Below, piece by piece: positions 50,509-61,219 of a stretch of DNA of 64,000 bases. The position numbers and the translations under genes were made by a program. How positions within the stretch are numbered: position 1 is the first letter of the stretch; each line of letters begins with the position of its first letter. This stretch comes from Planctomycetota bacterium (GTDB taxonomy: Bacteria > Planctomycetota > SZUA-567 > H5-PLA8), in the NCBI GenBank assembly GCA_015075375.1, contig JABTUM010000001.1, positions 1,855,201 through 1,919,200 of the forward strand, read 5' to 3'. Below the pieces are notes generated by a model. The model saw nothing but the letters and a program-made list of their open reading frames with translations. It did no database searches and was not told the origin of the DNA.

Positions 50509-52575
50509 TCACTTCTTGAGCACGTGCAGCAGGCTGCCGTAATCGTCGGTCCAGACGAGCGGCTTGCTTGCTTCCGTCAGCTTTCGAGCGTGCACCGCGA
50601 TCTCTTCGAGCTCCAGAAACGCGCGGTTACGCGTCACCAGCATCCAGCTCGACTCGTCCGCGCCCGGCGCGTCCACTTCGTCGTAATCGACGTAGACGCA
50701 CTTGAAGCCGCGAGCGTGCGCCATGGTGAAAACGAGCGGCTTGAGATCCAGGTAGCGGTTCGAGACGTGGACCGCCAGCACGCCGTCGGGCTCCAGGTGC
50801 TTCCAGTACAGATCGAAGCATTCCTGCGTCAGCAGATGCATGGGTATCGCGTCGCTGGTGAAAGCATCGACGGCGAGCGCGTCCAGACGCTGCGGGCGGC
50901 CTTCGAGGAGTTCCTGTTCCATCATCACGCGCGCATCGCCCAACACGAATTCCACCTCGGCCTTCGTATCGGCGCAGTACGTGAAGCGCGCTTGCGCGAG
51001 GCGGATTACTTCGGGATTGATCTCGTAAAAGCGCAGCGTGTCGCCGGGCTGGCCGTACGTCGCCAGCGTCCCCGTGCCCAGGCCGATCACTGCGAAACGC
51101 AGCGATCCGCCGCCGCCGCCCAGCGCCTGGCGCTTGGGATGCCGCTTTAGGGTCAGTCCCGCGCCGGCGTGCTCCACGTAGTACGTCGTCGGCTGCTCGC
51201 GCAGCAGTTCGCCCTGGTATTGCATGCCGTGATTGATCCGGCCGTGGCGCAGCGAAAGGTAGGCTCCGTTCTCGTCGGACTCCTGAAGCACTTTCAGCAC
51301 GCCGTAGAAATTCCGCGTGGACTCGACGACCGACGCATGCTCCCGCGTATTCAGCACCAGGATGGCCGCCAGCGGCCCGCAGAACAGCAGCGGCGGCGAC
51401 CAGACGATCCACAACGCCGGGCGCTTCGCTCCGGGCGGGCGCCATTCGCGCAGGCAGGCCAGAAACGTAAGGATCGCGCAGCCCAGCACGCCGATGGATA
51501 ATTCCGTGTAGGAGTGAAACAAGCGCGGCGCGGCCAGCGCCACGAACGCCCCGCCCATCGCGCCGCCCGCGGAGACCGCGAGGTAAAAGAGCGTCAAATG
51601 CCGCGCGGGCGGGCGCGAACGTACCAGTTCGCCGTGGCAGCATAACGCGCCGAAAAACAGCAGCGCGCTGTACGACGCGACCTGCCACGGCAACGCGAGA
51701 TTCACGCCTTGGGAGAGCGCGTAACAGGTGACCAGAACGGCGGCCAGCAGAAGTCCCGCGCTGGGACCGCGCAGATACCAACTCGGGCGGTCGAACGCGA
51801 TCACGAACGTCAGCAGGTACAGACACAGCGGCAGCACCCACAGGAACGGCACCGGCGCGACTTCCTGCGTGATCTGGTTCGTCACCGCCAGCAGCAGCAG
51901 GGACGGAAACCCCGCGAGCCCCAGCCACAGCAGCACCGTGCGGTAGCCGGGCCGCGGCGCATCGCTTTCCGCGGCCGCGGAGGCGCTTGTCGATTCAAGC
52001 TTGTAGACCGACCACGCGCAGGCCGCCGCGCCCAGCGCGTACGCACCGAAGCCCAGCGACCAGACCCAAGCCTGATCGCGCAGCCGCAGATGCGGTTCGA
52101 CGGCCAGCGGGTAACTCAGCAGCGCCAGCAGCGACCCGGCGTTCGAAAGCGCGTAGAGCCGGTACGGACTCGCCGCAGGATGCGCGAGGCTGAACCAGCG
52201 CTGCACCAGCGGCGCGGTCGCCGAGAGCGCGAAGTACGGCAATCCCAGCGTTGCCAGCAGCAGCAGCAGAATCTGCCCTTCCGGCGCCTGGCCCGCCGTC
52301 GGCTTCCAGCTTTCCGACGGCACGATCGGCAGCCAGAAAGCCGCCGCGGTCAGCACCAGCAAATGCAGCAGCGCTTGCCGGCGCGGGGTCAGCCGCGCGC
52401 AGAGCAAATGCGCGTAGGCGTACCCGGCCAGCAACAATAGCTGAAAGAAGAGCATGCAGGTCGTCCAGACCGCCGGCCCTCCGCCGAACCACGGTAGGAT
52501 GTACTTTCCGATCAGCGGCTGCACCTGAAAGAGCAGGAACGCGCTCAGGAAAATCGTCAGAGCATAACGCCACAT
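50509..52575 (-). CDS. fused MFS-like transporter/spermidine synthase-like protein
   Basis: 688 residues. About ten to eleven membrane helices (1-390), the beginning being FLSAFLLFQVQPLIGKYILPWFGG. A cytoplasmic or periplasmic SpeE-like domain (about 400-688) carries a SAM/decarboxy-SAM binding motif (FAVIGLGTGTLATYGQ) and VLGDARVMME. The domain probably transfers an aminopropyl or similar group, but family members are only annotated by similarity. A conserved Asp in ALAVDAFTSDAIP lies where the synthase catalytic Asp is expected. Start at 52575 chosen because the first helix begins right after the ATG. Confidence 0.88.
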   Translation of the reverse strand: MWRYALTIFLSAFLLFQVQPLIGKYILPWFGGGPAVWTTCMLFFQLLLLAGYAYAHLLCARLTPRRQALLHLLVLTAAAFWLPIVPSESWKPTAGQAPEGQILLLLLATLGLPYFALSATAPLVQRWFSLAHPAASPYRLYALSNAGSLLALLSYPLAVEPHLRLRDQAWVWSLGFGAYALGAAACAWSVYKLESTSASAAAESDAPRPGYRTVLLWLGLAGFPSLLLLAVTNQITQEVAPVPFLWVLPLCLYLLTFVIAFDRPSWYLRGPSAGLLLAAVLVTCYALSQGVNLALPWQVASYSALLFFGALCCHGELVRSRPPARHLTLFYLAVSAGGAMGGAFVALAAPRLFHSYTELSIGVLGCAILTFLACLREWRPPGAKRPALWIVWSPPLLFCGPLAAILVLNTREHASVVESTRNFYGVLKVLQESDENGAYLSLRHGRINHGMQYQGELLREQPTTYYVEHAGAGLTLKRHPKRQALGGGGGSLRFAVIGLGTGTLATYGQPGDTLRFYEINPEVIRLAQARFTYCADTKAEVEFVLGDARVMMEQELLEGRPQRLDALAVDAFTSDAIPMHLLTQECFDLYWKHLEPDGVLAVHVSNRYLDLKPLVFTMAHARGFKCVYVDYDEVDAPGADESSWMLVTRNRAFLELEEIAVHARKLTEASKPLVWTDDYGSLLHVLKK

Positions 52576-52728
52576 GATCGCGCGCCTGGGATACCCGGCA
52601 GATGGAGATCGTCGAAGCCGGATCAGGCTAGAGGCAGGCATCGGTTTCGGCAACTGGCGGCGCTCTCGCTTTACGCGCGCGGGCTCATCGGCTATCCCAT
52701 CGTCATCGGCTCCACAGGAGAATGTGCC

Positions 52729-53157
52729 ATGGCCAGCACCTTGCTGCTGCAGAAACTCGGCGCGCAGATCGCGACCGAAGGCGATCGCCTGATCAAGCTT
52801 CTCGAAGCGCTTACGCCGGAGCAACTCTGGGCGCCCGGTCCCGGCGGTTCGAATCCCATCGGCAATCTGGCGCTGCATCTGGCCGGGAACCTGCGCCACT
52901 TTCTGGGCGCGGGGCTGCTGAAAGACGGTTACGTCCGCGACCGCCCGGGCGAGTTCGCGGCGCGCGGCGTGGCCAAGGAAACCGTCCTCGCCAACCTCCG
53001 CGCCGGAATCGAAGTCGCCCGGCGCGCCTACGCGGCCGTGCAACCCGATGCGCTCGACGATGCGCAGGCCGAACTGTTGGCGCGTCTGCCCGCCCACTTT
53101 GCGTATCACGCCGGCCAAGCCAGCTACGCCGCGCGCGCCTTGGGAGTCAAACCGTGA
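52729..53157 (+). CDS. DinB-family protein
   Basis: 142 residues, a four-helix bundle of the DinB/DUF1572 type (LLLQKLGAQIATEGDRLIKLLEALT, SNPIGNLALHLAGNLRHFLGA). DinB-like proteins often bind a metal through three His; His in LALHLAG, and in AHFAYHAGQ, are present. Function in this organism unknown. AGGAGAATGTGCC precedes the ATG. The stop overlaps the GTG start of the next gene by four bases. Confidence 0.85.
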   Translation: MASTLLLQKLGAQIATEGDRLIKLLEALTPEQLWAPGPGGSNPIGNLALHLAGNLRHFLGAGLLKDGYVRDRPGEFAARGVAKETVLANLRAGIEVARRAYAAVQPDALDDAQAELLARLPAHFAYHAGQASYAARALGVKP

Positions 53158-53867
53158 GCGACCTGCGCAAGCCCTGCATCGTGGCTCTCGGCGGAGGCGG
53201 CTGGGCCGCCGATACCGATCCGCCCAAACTGGAGCAGTACGTCCTCGGCCTCGCCGACCAGACGCGCCCGCGCGTCTGCTACGTACCCACGGCCCAAGCC
53301 GATAACGACGGAGCTATCCTGCGCTTTTACGTCGCGATGAGCCGCGTCAATTGCCGCCCGTCGCATCTGACGCTCTTCAGCCGCCAGATCGAAGACTTGC
53401 GCGCGTTCGTGCTCGATCAGGATGTGATCTGGGTCGCCGGAGGCAACACCGCGAACCTGCTCGCCATCTGGCGCGCGCACGGACTGCATGAAATCTTTCA
53501 TGAAGCTTGGCAGCAGGGCGTGGTCCTGGCCGGCGGCAGCGCAGGTTCGCTATGCTGGTTCGAAGGCGGCACCACCGATTCGTTCGGCCGGATTCTCAAG
53601 CCGATCTACGACGGGCTGGGCTTCCTCCCCGGCAGCCACTGCCCGCACTACGCCTTCGAGGGCCCGCGCCGGACGCTGTACCACAGCCTGATTCAAGAGG
53701 GCAAACTGGCCGCGGGGCTCGCGCTGGCCGACGACGTGGCCGCACGCTACGAAGGGCCGCATCTGAAAGAAGTGGTCGCCCGCAAACCCGAGGCGCGCGC
53801 CTATAAGGTCAGCCGCACCGCCGACGGAAACGTGCTCGAGGAAGAACTGATTCCCCGGTTGCTGTAA
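53154..53867 (+). CDS. S51-family serine peptidase
   Basis: 237 residues from a GTG overlapping the DinB gene stop (GTGA). The nucleophile Ser129 lies in VVLAGGSAGSLCWF, the GxSAG pattern of peptidase S51 (PepE/cyanophycinase-like). Earlier IVALGGGGWAADTDP and VIWVAGGNTANLL fit the fold, and His in GSHCPHY is a candidate for the triad. Substrate probably an Asp-dipeptide or similar. Coupled translation with the DinB gene and an aldo/keto reductase 10 bases downstream suggests an operon, though a shared pathway is not obvious. Confidence 0.88.
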   Translation: MSDLRKPCIVALGGGGWAADTDPPKLEQYVLGLADQTRPRVCYVPTAQADNDGAILRFYVAMSRVNCRPSHLTLFSRQIEDLRAFVLDQDVIWVAGGNTANLLAIWRAHGLHEIFHEAWQQGVVLAGGSAGSLCWFEGGTTDSFGRILKPIYDGLGFLPGSHCPHYAFEGPRRTLYHSLIQEGKLAAGLALADDVAARYEGPHLKEVVARKPEARAYKVSRTADGNVLEEELIPRLL

Positions 53868-53877
53868 GGAGTTTCCC

Positions 53878-54849
53878 GTGCGCTATCGCGACCTCGCAGG
53901 CCTTAAGCCCACCCCTTCGCAGCTCGTGCTGGGCACCGGAGTATTCGGCTCGCAGCTACCCGAGCCCGAGGCGTTCGCGCTACTGGATGCCTTCGCCGCA
54001 GGCGGCGGAAACTTCCTCGATACCGCGCACGTCTACGCCGCGTGGCTGCCCAATGGAGCGGGCGCCAGCGAACGCACCATCGGCAAGTGGCTCAAACGAA
54101 CCGGCGCGCGCGAGCGCATCGTCGTCGGCACCAAAGGCGCGCACATCGACATGAAGTCCGGCGCCAGCCGCATGCGCGCCGATTGCCTCGCAAAGGATTT
54201 GGAGGAAAGCCTCGACCGGCTCCAGTCGCCGTACATCGATCTGTACTGGCTGCACCGCGACGATCCGGCCGTGCCCGTCGGCGAAATCCTGGGCTGGCTG
54301 AACGAGCATCTCCGCGCCGGCAAGCTCCGCGCGCTGGGTTGCAGCAATTGGGCGCCCGCGCGGATCGAAGAGGCCAACCGCTACGCCGCTTCGAACGGCC
54401 TGACCGGCTTTTGCGCCAGCCAAATCGGCTGGGCGCTCGCCTGGCCCCAGCCGGCTTTCGATCCCAAGAGCCTCACGCGCTACGTCGATGCGGAGACCGA
54501 GGCGTTTCACCGCCGCACGGGATTCACGCAGGTCGCGTACAGCTCCCAAGCCAACGGATTCTTCAGCGGGCGCTACGGGCCGGGGCTGCCGCCCGAAGCG
54601 CAAAAGCCGGGCGTGCTCAGAAAGTACGGTTCGCCCCGCAACTATAAGCGCTTGGCCGCGGCGACCGAACTGGCCGTCCGGCGCGGCGTCTCGGCCAATC
54701 AAGTGGCGCTCGCCAGCCTTCTTGAGCAGCCCTTCCCCTTCTTCGCCATCGTCGGCCCCAAAAACATCGAACAGCTCCGCGACTCCCTGGCCGCGGCCGA
54801 TCTCCGGCTCAGCGCAGACGAACTCGCCGGCCTGGAGTGCAATGGGTAG
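53878..54849 (+). CDS. aldo/keto reductase
   Basis: 323 residues from a GTG with AAGGAG about seven bases upstream. NADPH-dependent TIM-barrel family: catalytic Asp and Tyr in FLDTAHVYAAW, Lys in VVGTKGAH, His in LYWLHRDDP, and the C-terminal cofactor site FFAIVGPKNIEQL. The enzyme reduces aldehydes or ketones, substrate unknown. It follows the S51 peptidase by ten bases and probably shares its message. It is convergent with the SGNH hydrolase gene. Confidence 0.9.
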   Translation: MRYRDLAGLKPTPSQLVLGTGVFGSQLPEPEAFALLDAFAAGGGNFLDTAHVYAAWLPNGAGASERTIGKWLKRTGARERIVVGTKGAHIDMKSGASRMRADCLAKDLEESLDRLQSPYIDLYWLHRDDPAVPVGEILGWLNEHLRAGKLRALGCSNWAPARIEEANRYAASNGLTGFCASQIGWALAWPQPAFDPKSLTRYVDAETEAFHRRTGFTQVAYSSQANGFFSGRYGPGLPPEAQKPGVLRKYGSPRNYKRLAAATELAVRRGVSANQVALASLLEQPFPFFAIVGPKNIEQLRDSLAAADLRLSADELAGLECNG

Positions 54850-54871
54850 GTGAAGAAGCGCTCGCCGGGCG

Positions 54872-55528
54872 CTATGCGCCCGTCCAGCGGTATTCCACGG
54901 CCTGGAGGAAAGCGCGCGCGATCACGGCGTGCCCCGTCAGGCCCGGATGCACGCGGTCCCAAGCCAGCGCGGATGAGTGCTCGTGCTTCAACACCGCGTT
55001 GAACGCGGCCTGCACGTCGACGCAGAGCGCCCCGTGCTTGGCGGCCAGCTTTTTGACGGCCGTTCCGTAGGCATCCATGCGCGCGCGCATCGCATCGGCG
55101 GCGTTGGACTCGATGTAGAACGGCGTCAGCAGGACCAGGCCCTTCAAGACCGGCTTGGTCCTCGCGCAGAGTTCGTCCAGCGTCGCCTCGTATTCTTCCA
55201 GAGGCACGCCGCGGTCGGGCTGGCGCGGCAGATCGAACTGCCGCCAGACGTCGTTGATCCCGATCATGATCGAGAGCCAATCGGGCTTCAGGTCCAGCAC
55301 GTCCGTCTGCCAGCGCGCTTTCAAGTCGCGGACGGTATGCCCGCTGATGCCGACGTTCGCTACGCGGATGCGGTGGCCCGGGTACGTGCTGCCCAGCAGC
55401 GCATCGACGAGCGCCACGTAGCCCTTGCCGGTGGCTTCGCCCAATCCTTCGCCGACGGGGCGCGCGCGCCCGCAGTCGGTGATGGAATCGCCGATCATCA
55501 CGAGTTTCTGGCCGGGTTGAAGCAGCAT
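54872..55528 (-). CDS. SGNH/GDSL hydrolase
   Basis: 218 residues. Catalytic Ser15 in VMIGDSITDCG, conserved Gly in NVGISGHT, Asn in IGINDVWRQ, and the Asp-His pair in DRVHPGLTGH near residue 201-210. The enzymes are esterases or lipases acting on acyl, acetyl or related esters; GDSL members of this type often deacetylate carbohydrates. No signal peptide, so it is cytoplasmic with the start at 55528. The gene is followed by the aldo/keto reductase gene in convergent arrangement. Confidence 0.9.
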   Translation of the reverse strand: MLLQPGQKLVMIGDSITDCGRARPVGEGLGEATGKGYVALVDALLGSTYPGHRIRVANVGISGHTVRDLKARWQTDVLDLKPDWLSIMIGINDVWRQFDLPRQPDRGVPLEEYEATLDELCARTKPVLKGLVLLTPFYIESNAADAMRARMDAYGTAVKKLAAKHGALCVDVQAAFNAVLKHEHSSALAWDRVHPGLTGHAVIARAFLQAVEYRWTGA

Positions 55529-55574
55529 GGGAACCTCTGGATTCGCTTGAACCGAAAACGATACGCTCGCGGCG

Positions 55575-56468
55575 CTAAGGCGTCTTCGCCGCTTCCGGCG
55601 CGGCGGGACTCTTGACCCCTTCCGCCTCGGGCGGCTTGGGAATCGAACTCGCGGGCACCGGATACACGGGCTTCTCGGTCGCGGCATCGACCAGGTCGAA
55701 GACGCGCACGTAATCGACGAGGAACTCGTCGGGCAGCTCTTCCTTGCGGATATCCCCGGCCCAGCCCTTGAACTGAATCTCGTCGCTAAATTTCAGGTAG
55801 AGCGGCACCTGGCAGACGCCGCCATCCTTGGAGCGCCAAGTCTCCTTCCCGTCTACGTAGAAGATGTACTCGTCGGGTAGCCAGAGCACCGCGAACTCGT
55901 GCCATCCGTCCAACACCCCCGGCGCGGCGACGCTGGTGCCCTTCGACTTGTGATCCTTGCCGTAACCGTCCCAGTGAATCGCGTGATGAATCTTCTCGTC
56001 GAGCTTCGGCTTCTCCATGATGTCGATCTCGGAGCCGTCGCGACCGTCGTTGCCCACCTTGCCTACCGCGCTATTGAAGAGCCAGAACGCCGTCCAGTGC
56101 CCGGCCTTCTTCTGAAGCTTCATGCGCGCGACGTAATACCCGAAGGCGTGTTCGAAGCGTCCTTTGCTCCGCACGCAACCGTTGAAGTAGGTCTCGCCTT
56201 CCTTAAAGGTTCTCATGGCAAGGTGGCCCTTGCCTTCCAGAACCGCCGCGCGTTTGGTCCACTGAGCGTCGTGGCGTTTGTACTCCGGCGTCTCCCATTT
56301 CGCGGCGTCGAGTTGCTCGCCGTCGAACTCGTCGCTCCAGACCAGCTTCCAAGCTTGGCCTTCCTTCAGTTCGGGGAGTTTGGGCGCCGGCGTCTCTTCG
56401 CCGCCATGCACCAAGCAGCCGCCGAAAGAGCAAGCCAGGAGGACGAGGACGGTCCGAACGTTCAGCAC
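55575..56468 (-). CDS. GH16-family beta-glycanase
   Basis: 297 residues from a GTG with GGGAG seven bases upstream. N-terminus is a short hydrophobic signal (VLVLLACSFGGC), possibly a lipobox. The GH16 fold begins near KLVWSDEFDGEQLD and the catalytic ExDxxE motif is Glu147, Asp149, Glu152 in GSEIDIMEKP. These enzymes hydrolyse beta-glucans, agar, carrageenan or related polymers. The remaining 45 C-terminal residues are Pro-rich and disordered. Surrounding genes for xylose isomerase and GDSL hydrolase fit polysaccharide use. Confidence 0.9.
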   Translation of the reverse strand: MLNVRTVLVLLACSFGGCLVHGGEETPAPKLPELKEGQAWKLVWSDEFDGEQLDAAKWETPEYKRHDAQWTKRAAVLEGKGHLAMRTFKEGETYFNGCVRSKGRFEHAFGYYVARMKLQKKAGHWTAFWLFNSAVGKVGNDGRDGSEIDIMEKPKLDEKIHHAIHWDGYGKDHKSKGTSVAAPGVLDGWHEFAVLWLPDEYIFYVDGKETWRSKDGGVCQVPLYLKFSDEIQFKGWAGDIRKEELPDEFLVDYVRVFDLVDAATEKPVYPVPASSIPKPPEAEGVKSPAAPEAAKTP

Positions 56469-56579
56469 AAAAGGGCTCCCTTCCCGAAGCGGCGCCGATA
56501 CTGATGCACGAAAGGAAGTACACCGCTCGCCGTTGGACGACCGGTGCATTCGGATGGCTACAACCTTCGGTACGGGACG

Positions 56580-57752
<1,173 letters not shown>

Positions 57753-58053
57753 GAAGGTGCTCCGTGCCAAAGCAAGGCCGCAAGCTCGCCGCCCACCCGT
57801 CACCCACGGGTTGAGGAACGGCATTGCCGGCCCAAGCAGACTGTAAAGGTTCCGAGTGAAGCCCCTAAATGATTGAGCGCATAGCGGCTAGGTCAACCGC
57901 AAATCCGGCTTTCATGCACCGTGCAATCGACCCAAAACAGGCATTCAGGGTTATCCACGCTTTATCCAACGCCTGTGGATAAATGCGTGGAAATCTCGTA
58001 ATCCATTATAAAATATATAGTTAGTGGTGTGCAAAAGCGGTGCGAAAGTGTCC
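57753..58053. other. intergenic region with DnaA-box-like sequences
   Basis: About 300 bases between xylA and the DUF3108 gene. A perfect TGTGGATAA (57974-57982) and TTATCCACG (57951-57959) face each other, and a weaker TTATCCAAC (57962-57970) lies between them. An AT-rich stretch (58000-58022) lies beside them. The minus-strand promoter of xylA should also lie here. No gene supported. Confidence 0.45.
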
Positions 58054-59064
58054 TTAAGGCTGCTGAACCGGGAACGGCGCGTCGCGGTGTTCCACCAAAC
58101 GCACCTCGCAGGGTCCAATCGGAAGTTCCACCTCCGCCTTCACCAATACGCGCGTCGCTTCGTGCAGCCACAAGGTCATTTCGCCACGCCGTTCGAACAA
58201 GCCGTTGAAGCCGCAGCCGGGCACGAACTCGTTTCCGGCCTGCGTCTCCAGCTTGATCATCAGGCAGGACTCCGCCAGACCGACTCCCGCCACGCTGAGT
58301 TTCTCCTTGCGCAGCAATCGGGGCCGGATGTTCCAGATCTGCTTGTCGGTGCAAATGGGCAGAACGGTGACGCCTTCGGGCTTATCGGCCTCCAGCACCA
58401 CCGCTTTCGAACGCAGGTAGTAAAGCGCCGCCAGCGGGTCGAGCACGTTGTCGGTGAGCGGAAGGTCGGTCTTGGCCCAGGTGAGATTGTGGCGCTTCCA
58501 GCGGTACTCGGCCTTTTTCTCACCCAACGTGTAATCGAACTCGATCCGTTCTTCGGCCCAGAAGCCGTCACGGTGAGCGTTGTAGCGATACTCGCCTTCT
58601 TTCCGCTCCAGATGAAACGACCGGCTGAAGCCGCCCTTCCCATCGATGACCGAGGACGATTTGGTGCGCACGCGGTAGAAGGCCGAGAGCGCGCGGCTGG
58701 AGCGAATTTCCAGCTTCACGTTCCAGCTCAAGGGTCCGTCCGGCGCCGGGAAGGGCTCATAACGCTTGACCTGCATACGCGCCTTACCGGCAGGCAGCCC
58801 GTTCCAGAGAATATCGTAGATCAGTTGCTCACCCGACTCGGAGTCTTCAGGCGTGGACGGCGGGCGCAGATTCAGATCGTCGGCGGGTACGAAACGCGCT
58901 TGAGGCGTGGGGGCCGCCGAAACCACCGCAGGCAGCGGTAATTGGGGCTCCGGTGTAGCCGGCTGGGCTTCCTCTGCGCGAGCGCGAAAGAACGCCGGTC
59001 CCGCCAGCGCCGCAGCCACCAGCAGGCCCAGAGCGCCCAAGATCAGGTTACGCGTTTCGTACAT
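58054..59064 (-). CDS. DUF3108 domain exported protein
   Basis: 336 residues. Uncleaved or cleaved N-terminal hydrophobic segment (LILGALGLLVAAALAGPAFF), then a Pro-rich linker and, from about residue 78, the DUF3108 domain (GEQLIYDILWNGLPAGKARM ... REGEYRYN-like strands ... LYYLRSK). DUF3108 proteins are beta-rich, envelope-located and uncharacterised. Ends about 50 bases from the xylA-side intergenic region. It is divergent from the tandem TPR paralogs. Confidence 0.82.
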   Translation of the reverse strand: MYETRNLILGALGLLVAAALAGPAFFRARAEEAQPATPEPQLPLPAVVSAAPTPQARFVPADDLNLRPPSTPEDSESGEQLIYDILWNGLPAGKARMQVKRYEPFPAPDGPLSWNVKLEIRSSRALSAFYRVRTKSSSVIDGKGGFSRSFHLERKEGEYRYNAHRDGFWAEERIEFDYTLGEKKAEYRWKRHNLTWAKTDLPLTDNVLDPLAALYYLRSKAVVLEADKPEGVTVLPICTDKQIWNIRPRLLRKEKLSVAGVGLAESCLMIKLETQAGNEFVPGCGFNGLFERRGEMTLWLHEATRVLVKAEVELPIGPCEVRLVEHRDAPFPVQQP

Positions 59065-59427
59065 GCAAGGCCGCCTGGAATCCCGGATCTACTATAAGGA
59101 CCGCTCAATAAGGTCCCGCTTCGAAGCGTCCGCATTTTAACCGGAGCCCGCGTTTTGCACCGGGATCGATTTCCGGCTGGAACGCGGCTCAACACGGCTC
59201 CTGTAACTCGCGTCCAACTCTAGAGTTGAGCCGAGTGCGCGGTGCCGGTAGGCTGGTTTACGGAACGCGCCTGCACGATCAGGCAGCATCGCCGGTGGTT
59301 CCGCGTCATACGTGGGACTCGAAACGGCGCGATTTCGCGCGGCCTGCGATTCGGGTTGAGGCGTCCAAAGGACATGCGGTACGACAACGCGCTCCGCGGC
59401 GGGCGCGAGGGGGAGAGGGGCCATTCG
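59065..59427. other. divergent intergenic region
   Basis: About 360 bases between the DUF3108 gene and the first TPR paralog. A TATAAG (59094-59099) precedes a GGACC/GGTCC hairpin (59098-59116). A plus-strand open frame with start at 59242 continues into the paralog, but the part before 59428 has no signal-peptide character and is treated as leader. No separate gene supported. Confidence 0.45.
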
Positions 59428-61209
59428 ATGGGTTACGCGTACACGGGCCGGAAGCGCCTGCGATTCGAACTGCTCGCCGGAGCGGTCATGGCGGCGGTGC
59501 TGAGCGGGCCGGGCGTCGCGCGGGCCCAGGATGCCGAACCCGCGGCCGCGACCGAAGTAAAGGATGTGACCATCGTCGTCGGGGGCGAACCGTACACCGG
59601 ATCGCTGCTGCTTCCCGCCGATGACGCCGGATTCAAGTTCCGACTCACCGAGACCGGCGACGTGCTGCGCTTCCGCTGGAGCAGTCTGGACCAGAGCGAG
59701 CGCCGCCGCGTGCAGAAGCTCCTCAGCATCGAAGTCGAAGACGGCCGCCTCCAATTCGGCAAAGAGATCGAATGCGTGCGCTTCAAATTGAAGAGCGGCA
59801 AGAGCGTCGAAGGGCTGGAGATGCCCGACCGCGCGCTCCCCGGTTACCGCTGCCTCAAGACTTCCTCGCAGGTACTGCAGCTTCCCAAGAGCGACGTGGA
59901 ATCCGAAGAAAAGATCCAGAAGCGTGAGAGCGACGTCTTCTCGGCCGAAGAAGTCTACGACCGCATGCTGTTGGAGCGCCCCCCGGCGAAGGACCAAGCC
60001 AAGGACCACCTCGACTACGCCCGCCAATGCGCCAACATGGGCCTCTACGACCGCGGCATCGACCATCTCGAAATGGCCAAGGCCGTCGACCCGCGCGTCG
60101 AGGAACGCACCCAGGAATTCCGCGAGGAGCTCGTCGCCAAGTTCGCCGACCAGCAGGCCGAGAAGCTGTACCTCCAGATCATCACCAGCCTCAACGCTGG
60201 AGATAATGCCAGCGCGCTCGAAAAGATCACCCGCCTCAAGGACAACTTCCCCAACAGCGAGTACTACACGAAGGTCGACAGTCTCCAGCCCAAGGTCGAG
60301 GCCGACAGCCAGACCGACTTCCAGAAGCAAGTCATCTTCATGTACTACCATCTGTTCCAGGAGCTGATCCAGGAGCGGCTGGTCAAGCGCACGCGGGTGG
60401 ACGACAAGGGCCGGCCCGTACCGTCGATTCCCGGCAAGCAGGTCACCACGCGGCAGGGGCATATTTTCCGCGGCCAACTCGTCAGCGATTCCGCCGAGAA
60501 ACTCACCCTGCGCCAGGGCGACATGACCATCGACATCCCCGGCAAGGACGTGATGACCAAGCAAGACATCGACATGAGCAAATCGTTCCGCGAGATCTCG
60601 CCCACCTTCGCCGAGTTGAAGCAGTACGTCACCGACGCGCAGGGCGGCATCGGCAAGGACCTGATCGCCCGCGTCGCGCTGCGCCTACACGTCGACGAGG
60701 CCAAGGTCCGCGACGCCTGGCAAGGCCGCTTCAACCAGGTTGCCGAATACAAGGACGGGCAACTCGAAAAGAGCAAGGTCTGGACCTCGCTCCACGAAGC
60801 TCCTTACGGCAAAGGCGCCTGGCTGCGCGACGGCGTCCAGCCCGTGCAGGCCAATCAGGGTCAGGGGCAAGGCCAAGGACAGGGCCGCCGGCCCGGCGGG
60901 CGCAACCAGAACCAAGGCAACAACGCCGGCGGTTCGAATCTCGTCCTCGAGCCCGAAGCCGTGAACCCCGACGACTCCGACGATCCGGAAATCTGGTGGA
61001 CCGGCCAAAGCACCCAAGTGAAGTTCAACGTGCTCCGCGCGCTGGCCTCCGAAAAGATCTTCCGCGTCAAGCAGGTCGCCGGCGACCGCTGCTCGCAGTG
61101 CGCGACCAAGGGCTACATCGAAACCTGGGACGGCTTCGGCTCGCTCAAGATCTACCGCTGCCCGACCTGCCGCGGGTTGCAGTATCTGTTCCGCGTCTTC
61201 TACGAGTAA
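59428..61209 (+). CDS. exported TPR protein with C-terminal zinc ribbon (paralog 1)
   Basis: 593 residues. Signal peptide (ELLAGAVMAAVLSGPGVARAQ), a conserved N-terminal region with VVGGEPYTGSLLLP and SSLDQSERRRVQKLL, then TPR-like helices (about 178-270, PPAKDQAKDHLDYARQCANM). A domain unique to this pair follows, with RTRVDDKGRPVPS and ELKQYVTDAQGGIGKD, then a Gln/Gly/Asn-rich linker and a C-terminal zinc ribbon (CSQC and CPTC). The next gene encodes the same architecture without the ribbon; at many positions the two are identical. Function unknown. The start has GGAGAGGGGCC upstream. Confidence 0.83.
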   Translation: MGYAYTGRKRLRFELLAGAVMAAVLSGPGVARAQDAEPAAATEVKDVTIVVGGEPYTGSLLLPADDAGFKFRLTETGDVLRFRWSSLDQSERRRVQKLLSIEVEDGRLQFGKEIECVRFKLKSGKSVEGLEMPDRALPGYRCLKTSSQVLQLPKSDVESEEKIQKRESDVFSAEEVYDRMLLERPPAKDQAKDHLDYARQCANMGLYDRGIDHLEMAKAVDPRVEERTQEFREELVAKFADQQAEKLYLQIITSLNAGDNASALEKITRLKDNFPNSEYYTKVDSLQPKVEADSQTDFQKQVIFMYYHLFQELIQERLVKRTRVDDKGRPVPSIPGKQVTTRQGHIFRGQLVSDSAEKLTLRQGDMTIDIPGKDVMTKQDIDMSKSFREISPTFAELKQYVTDAQGGIGKDLIARVALRLHVDEAKVRDAWQGRFNQVAEYKDGQLEKSKVWTSLHEAPYGKGAWLRDGVQPVQANQGQGQGQGQGRRPGGRNQNQGNNAGGSNLVLEPEAVNPDDSDDPEIWWTGQSTQVKFNVLRALASEKIFRVKQVAGDRCSQCATKGYIETWDGFGSLKIYRCPTCRGLQYLFRVFYE

Positions 61210-61219
61210 AGGCGGCTGG

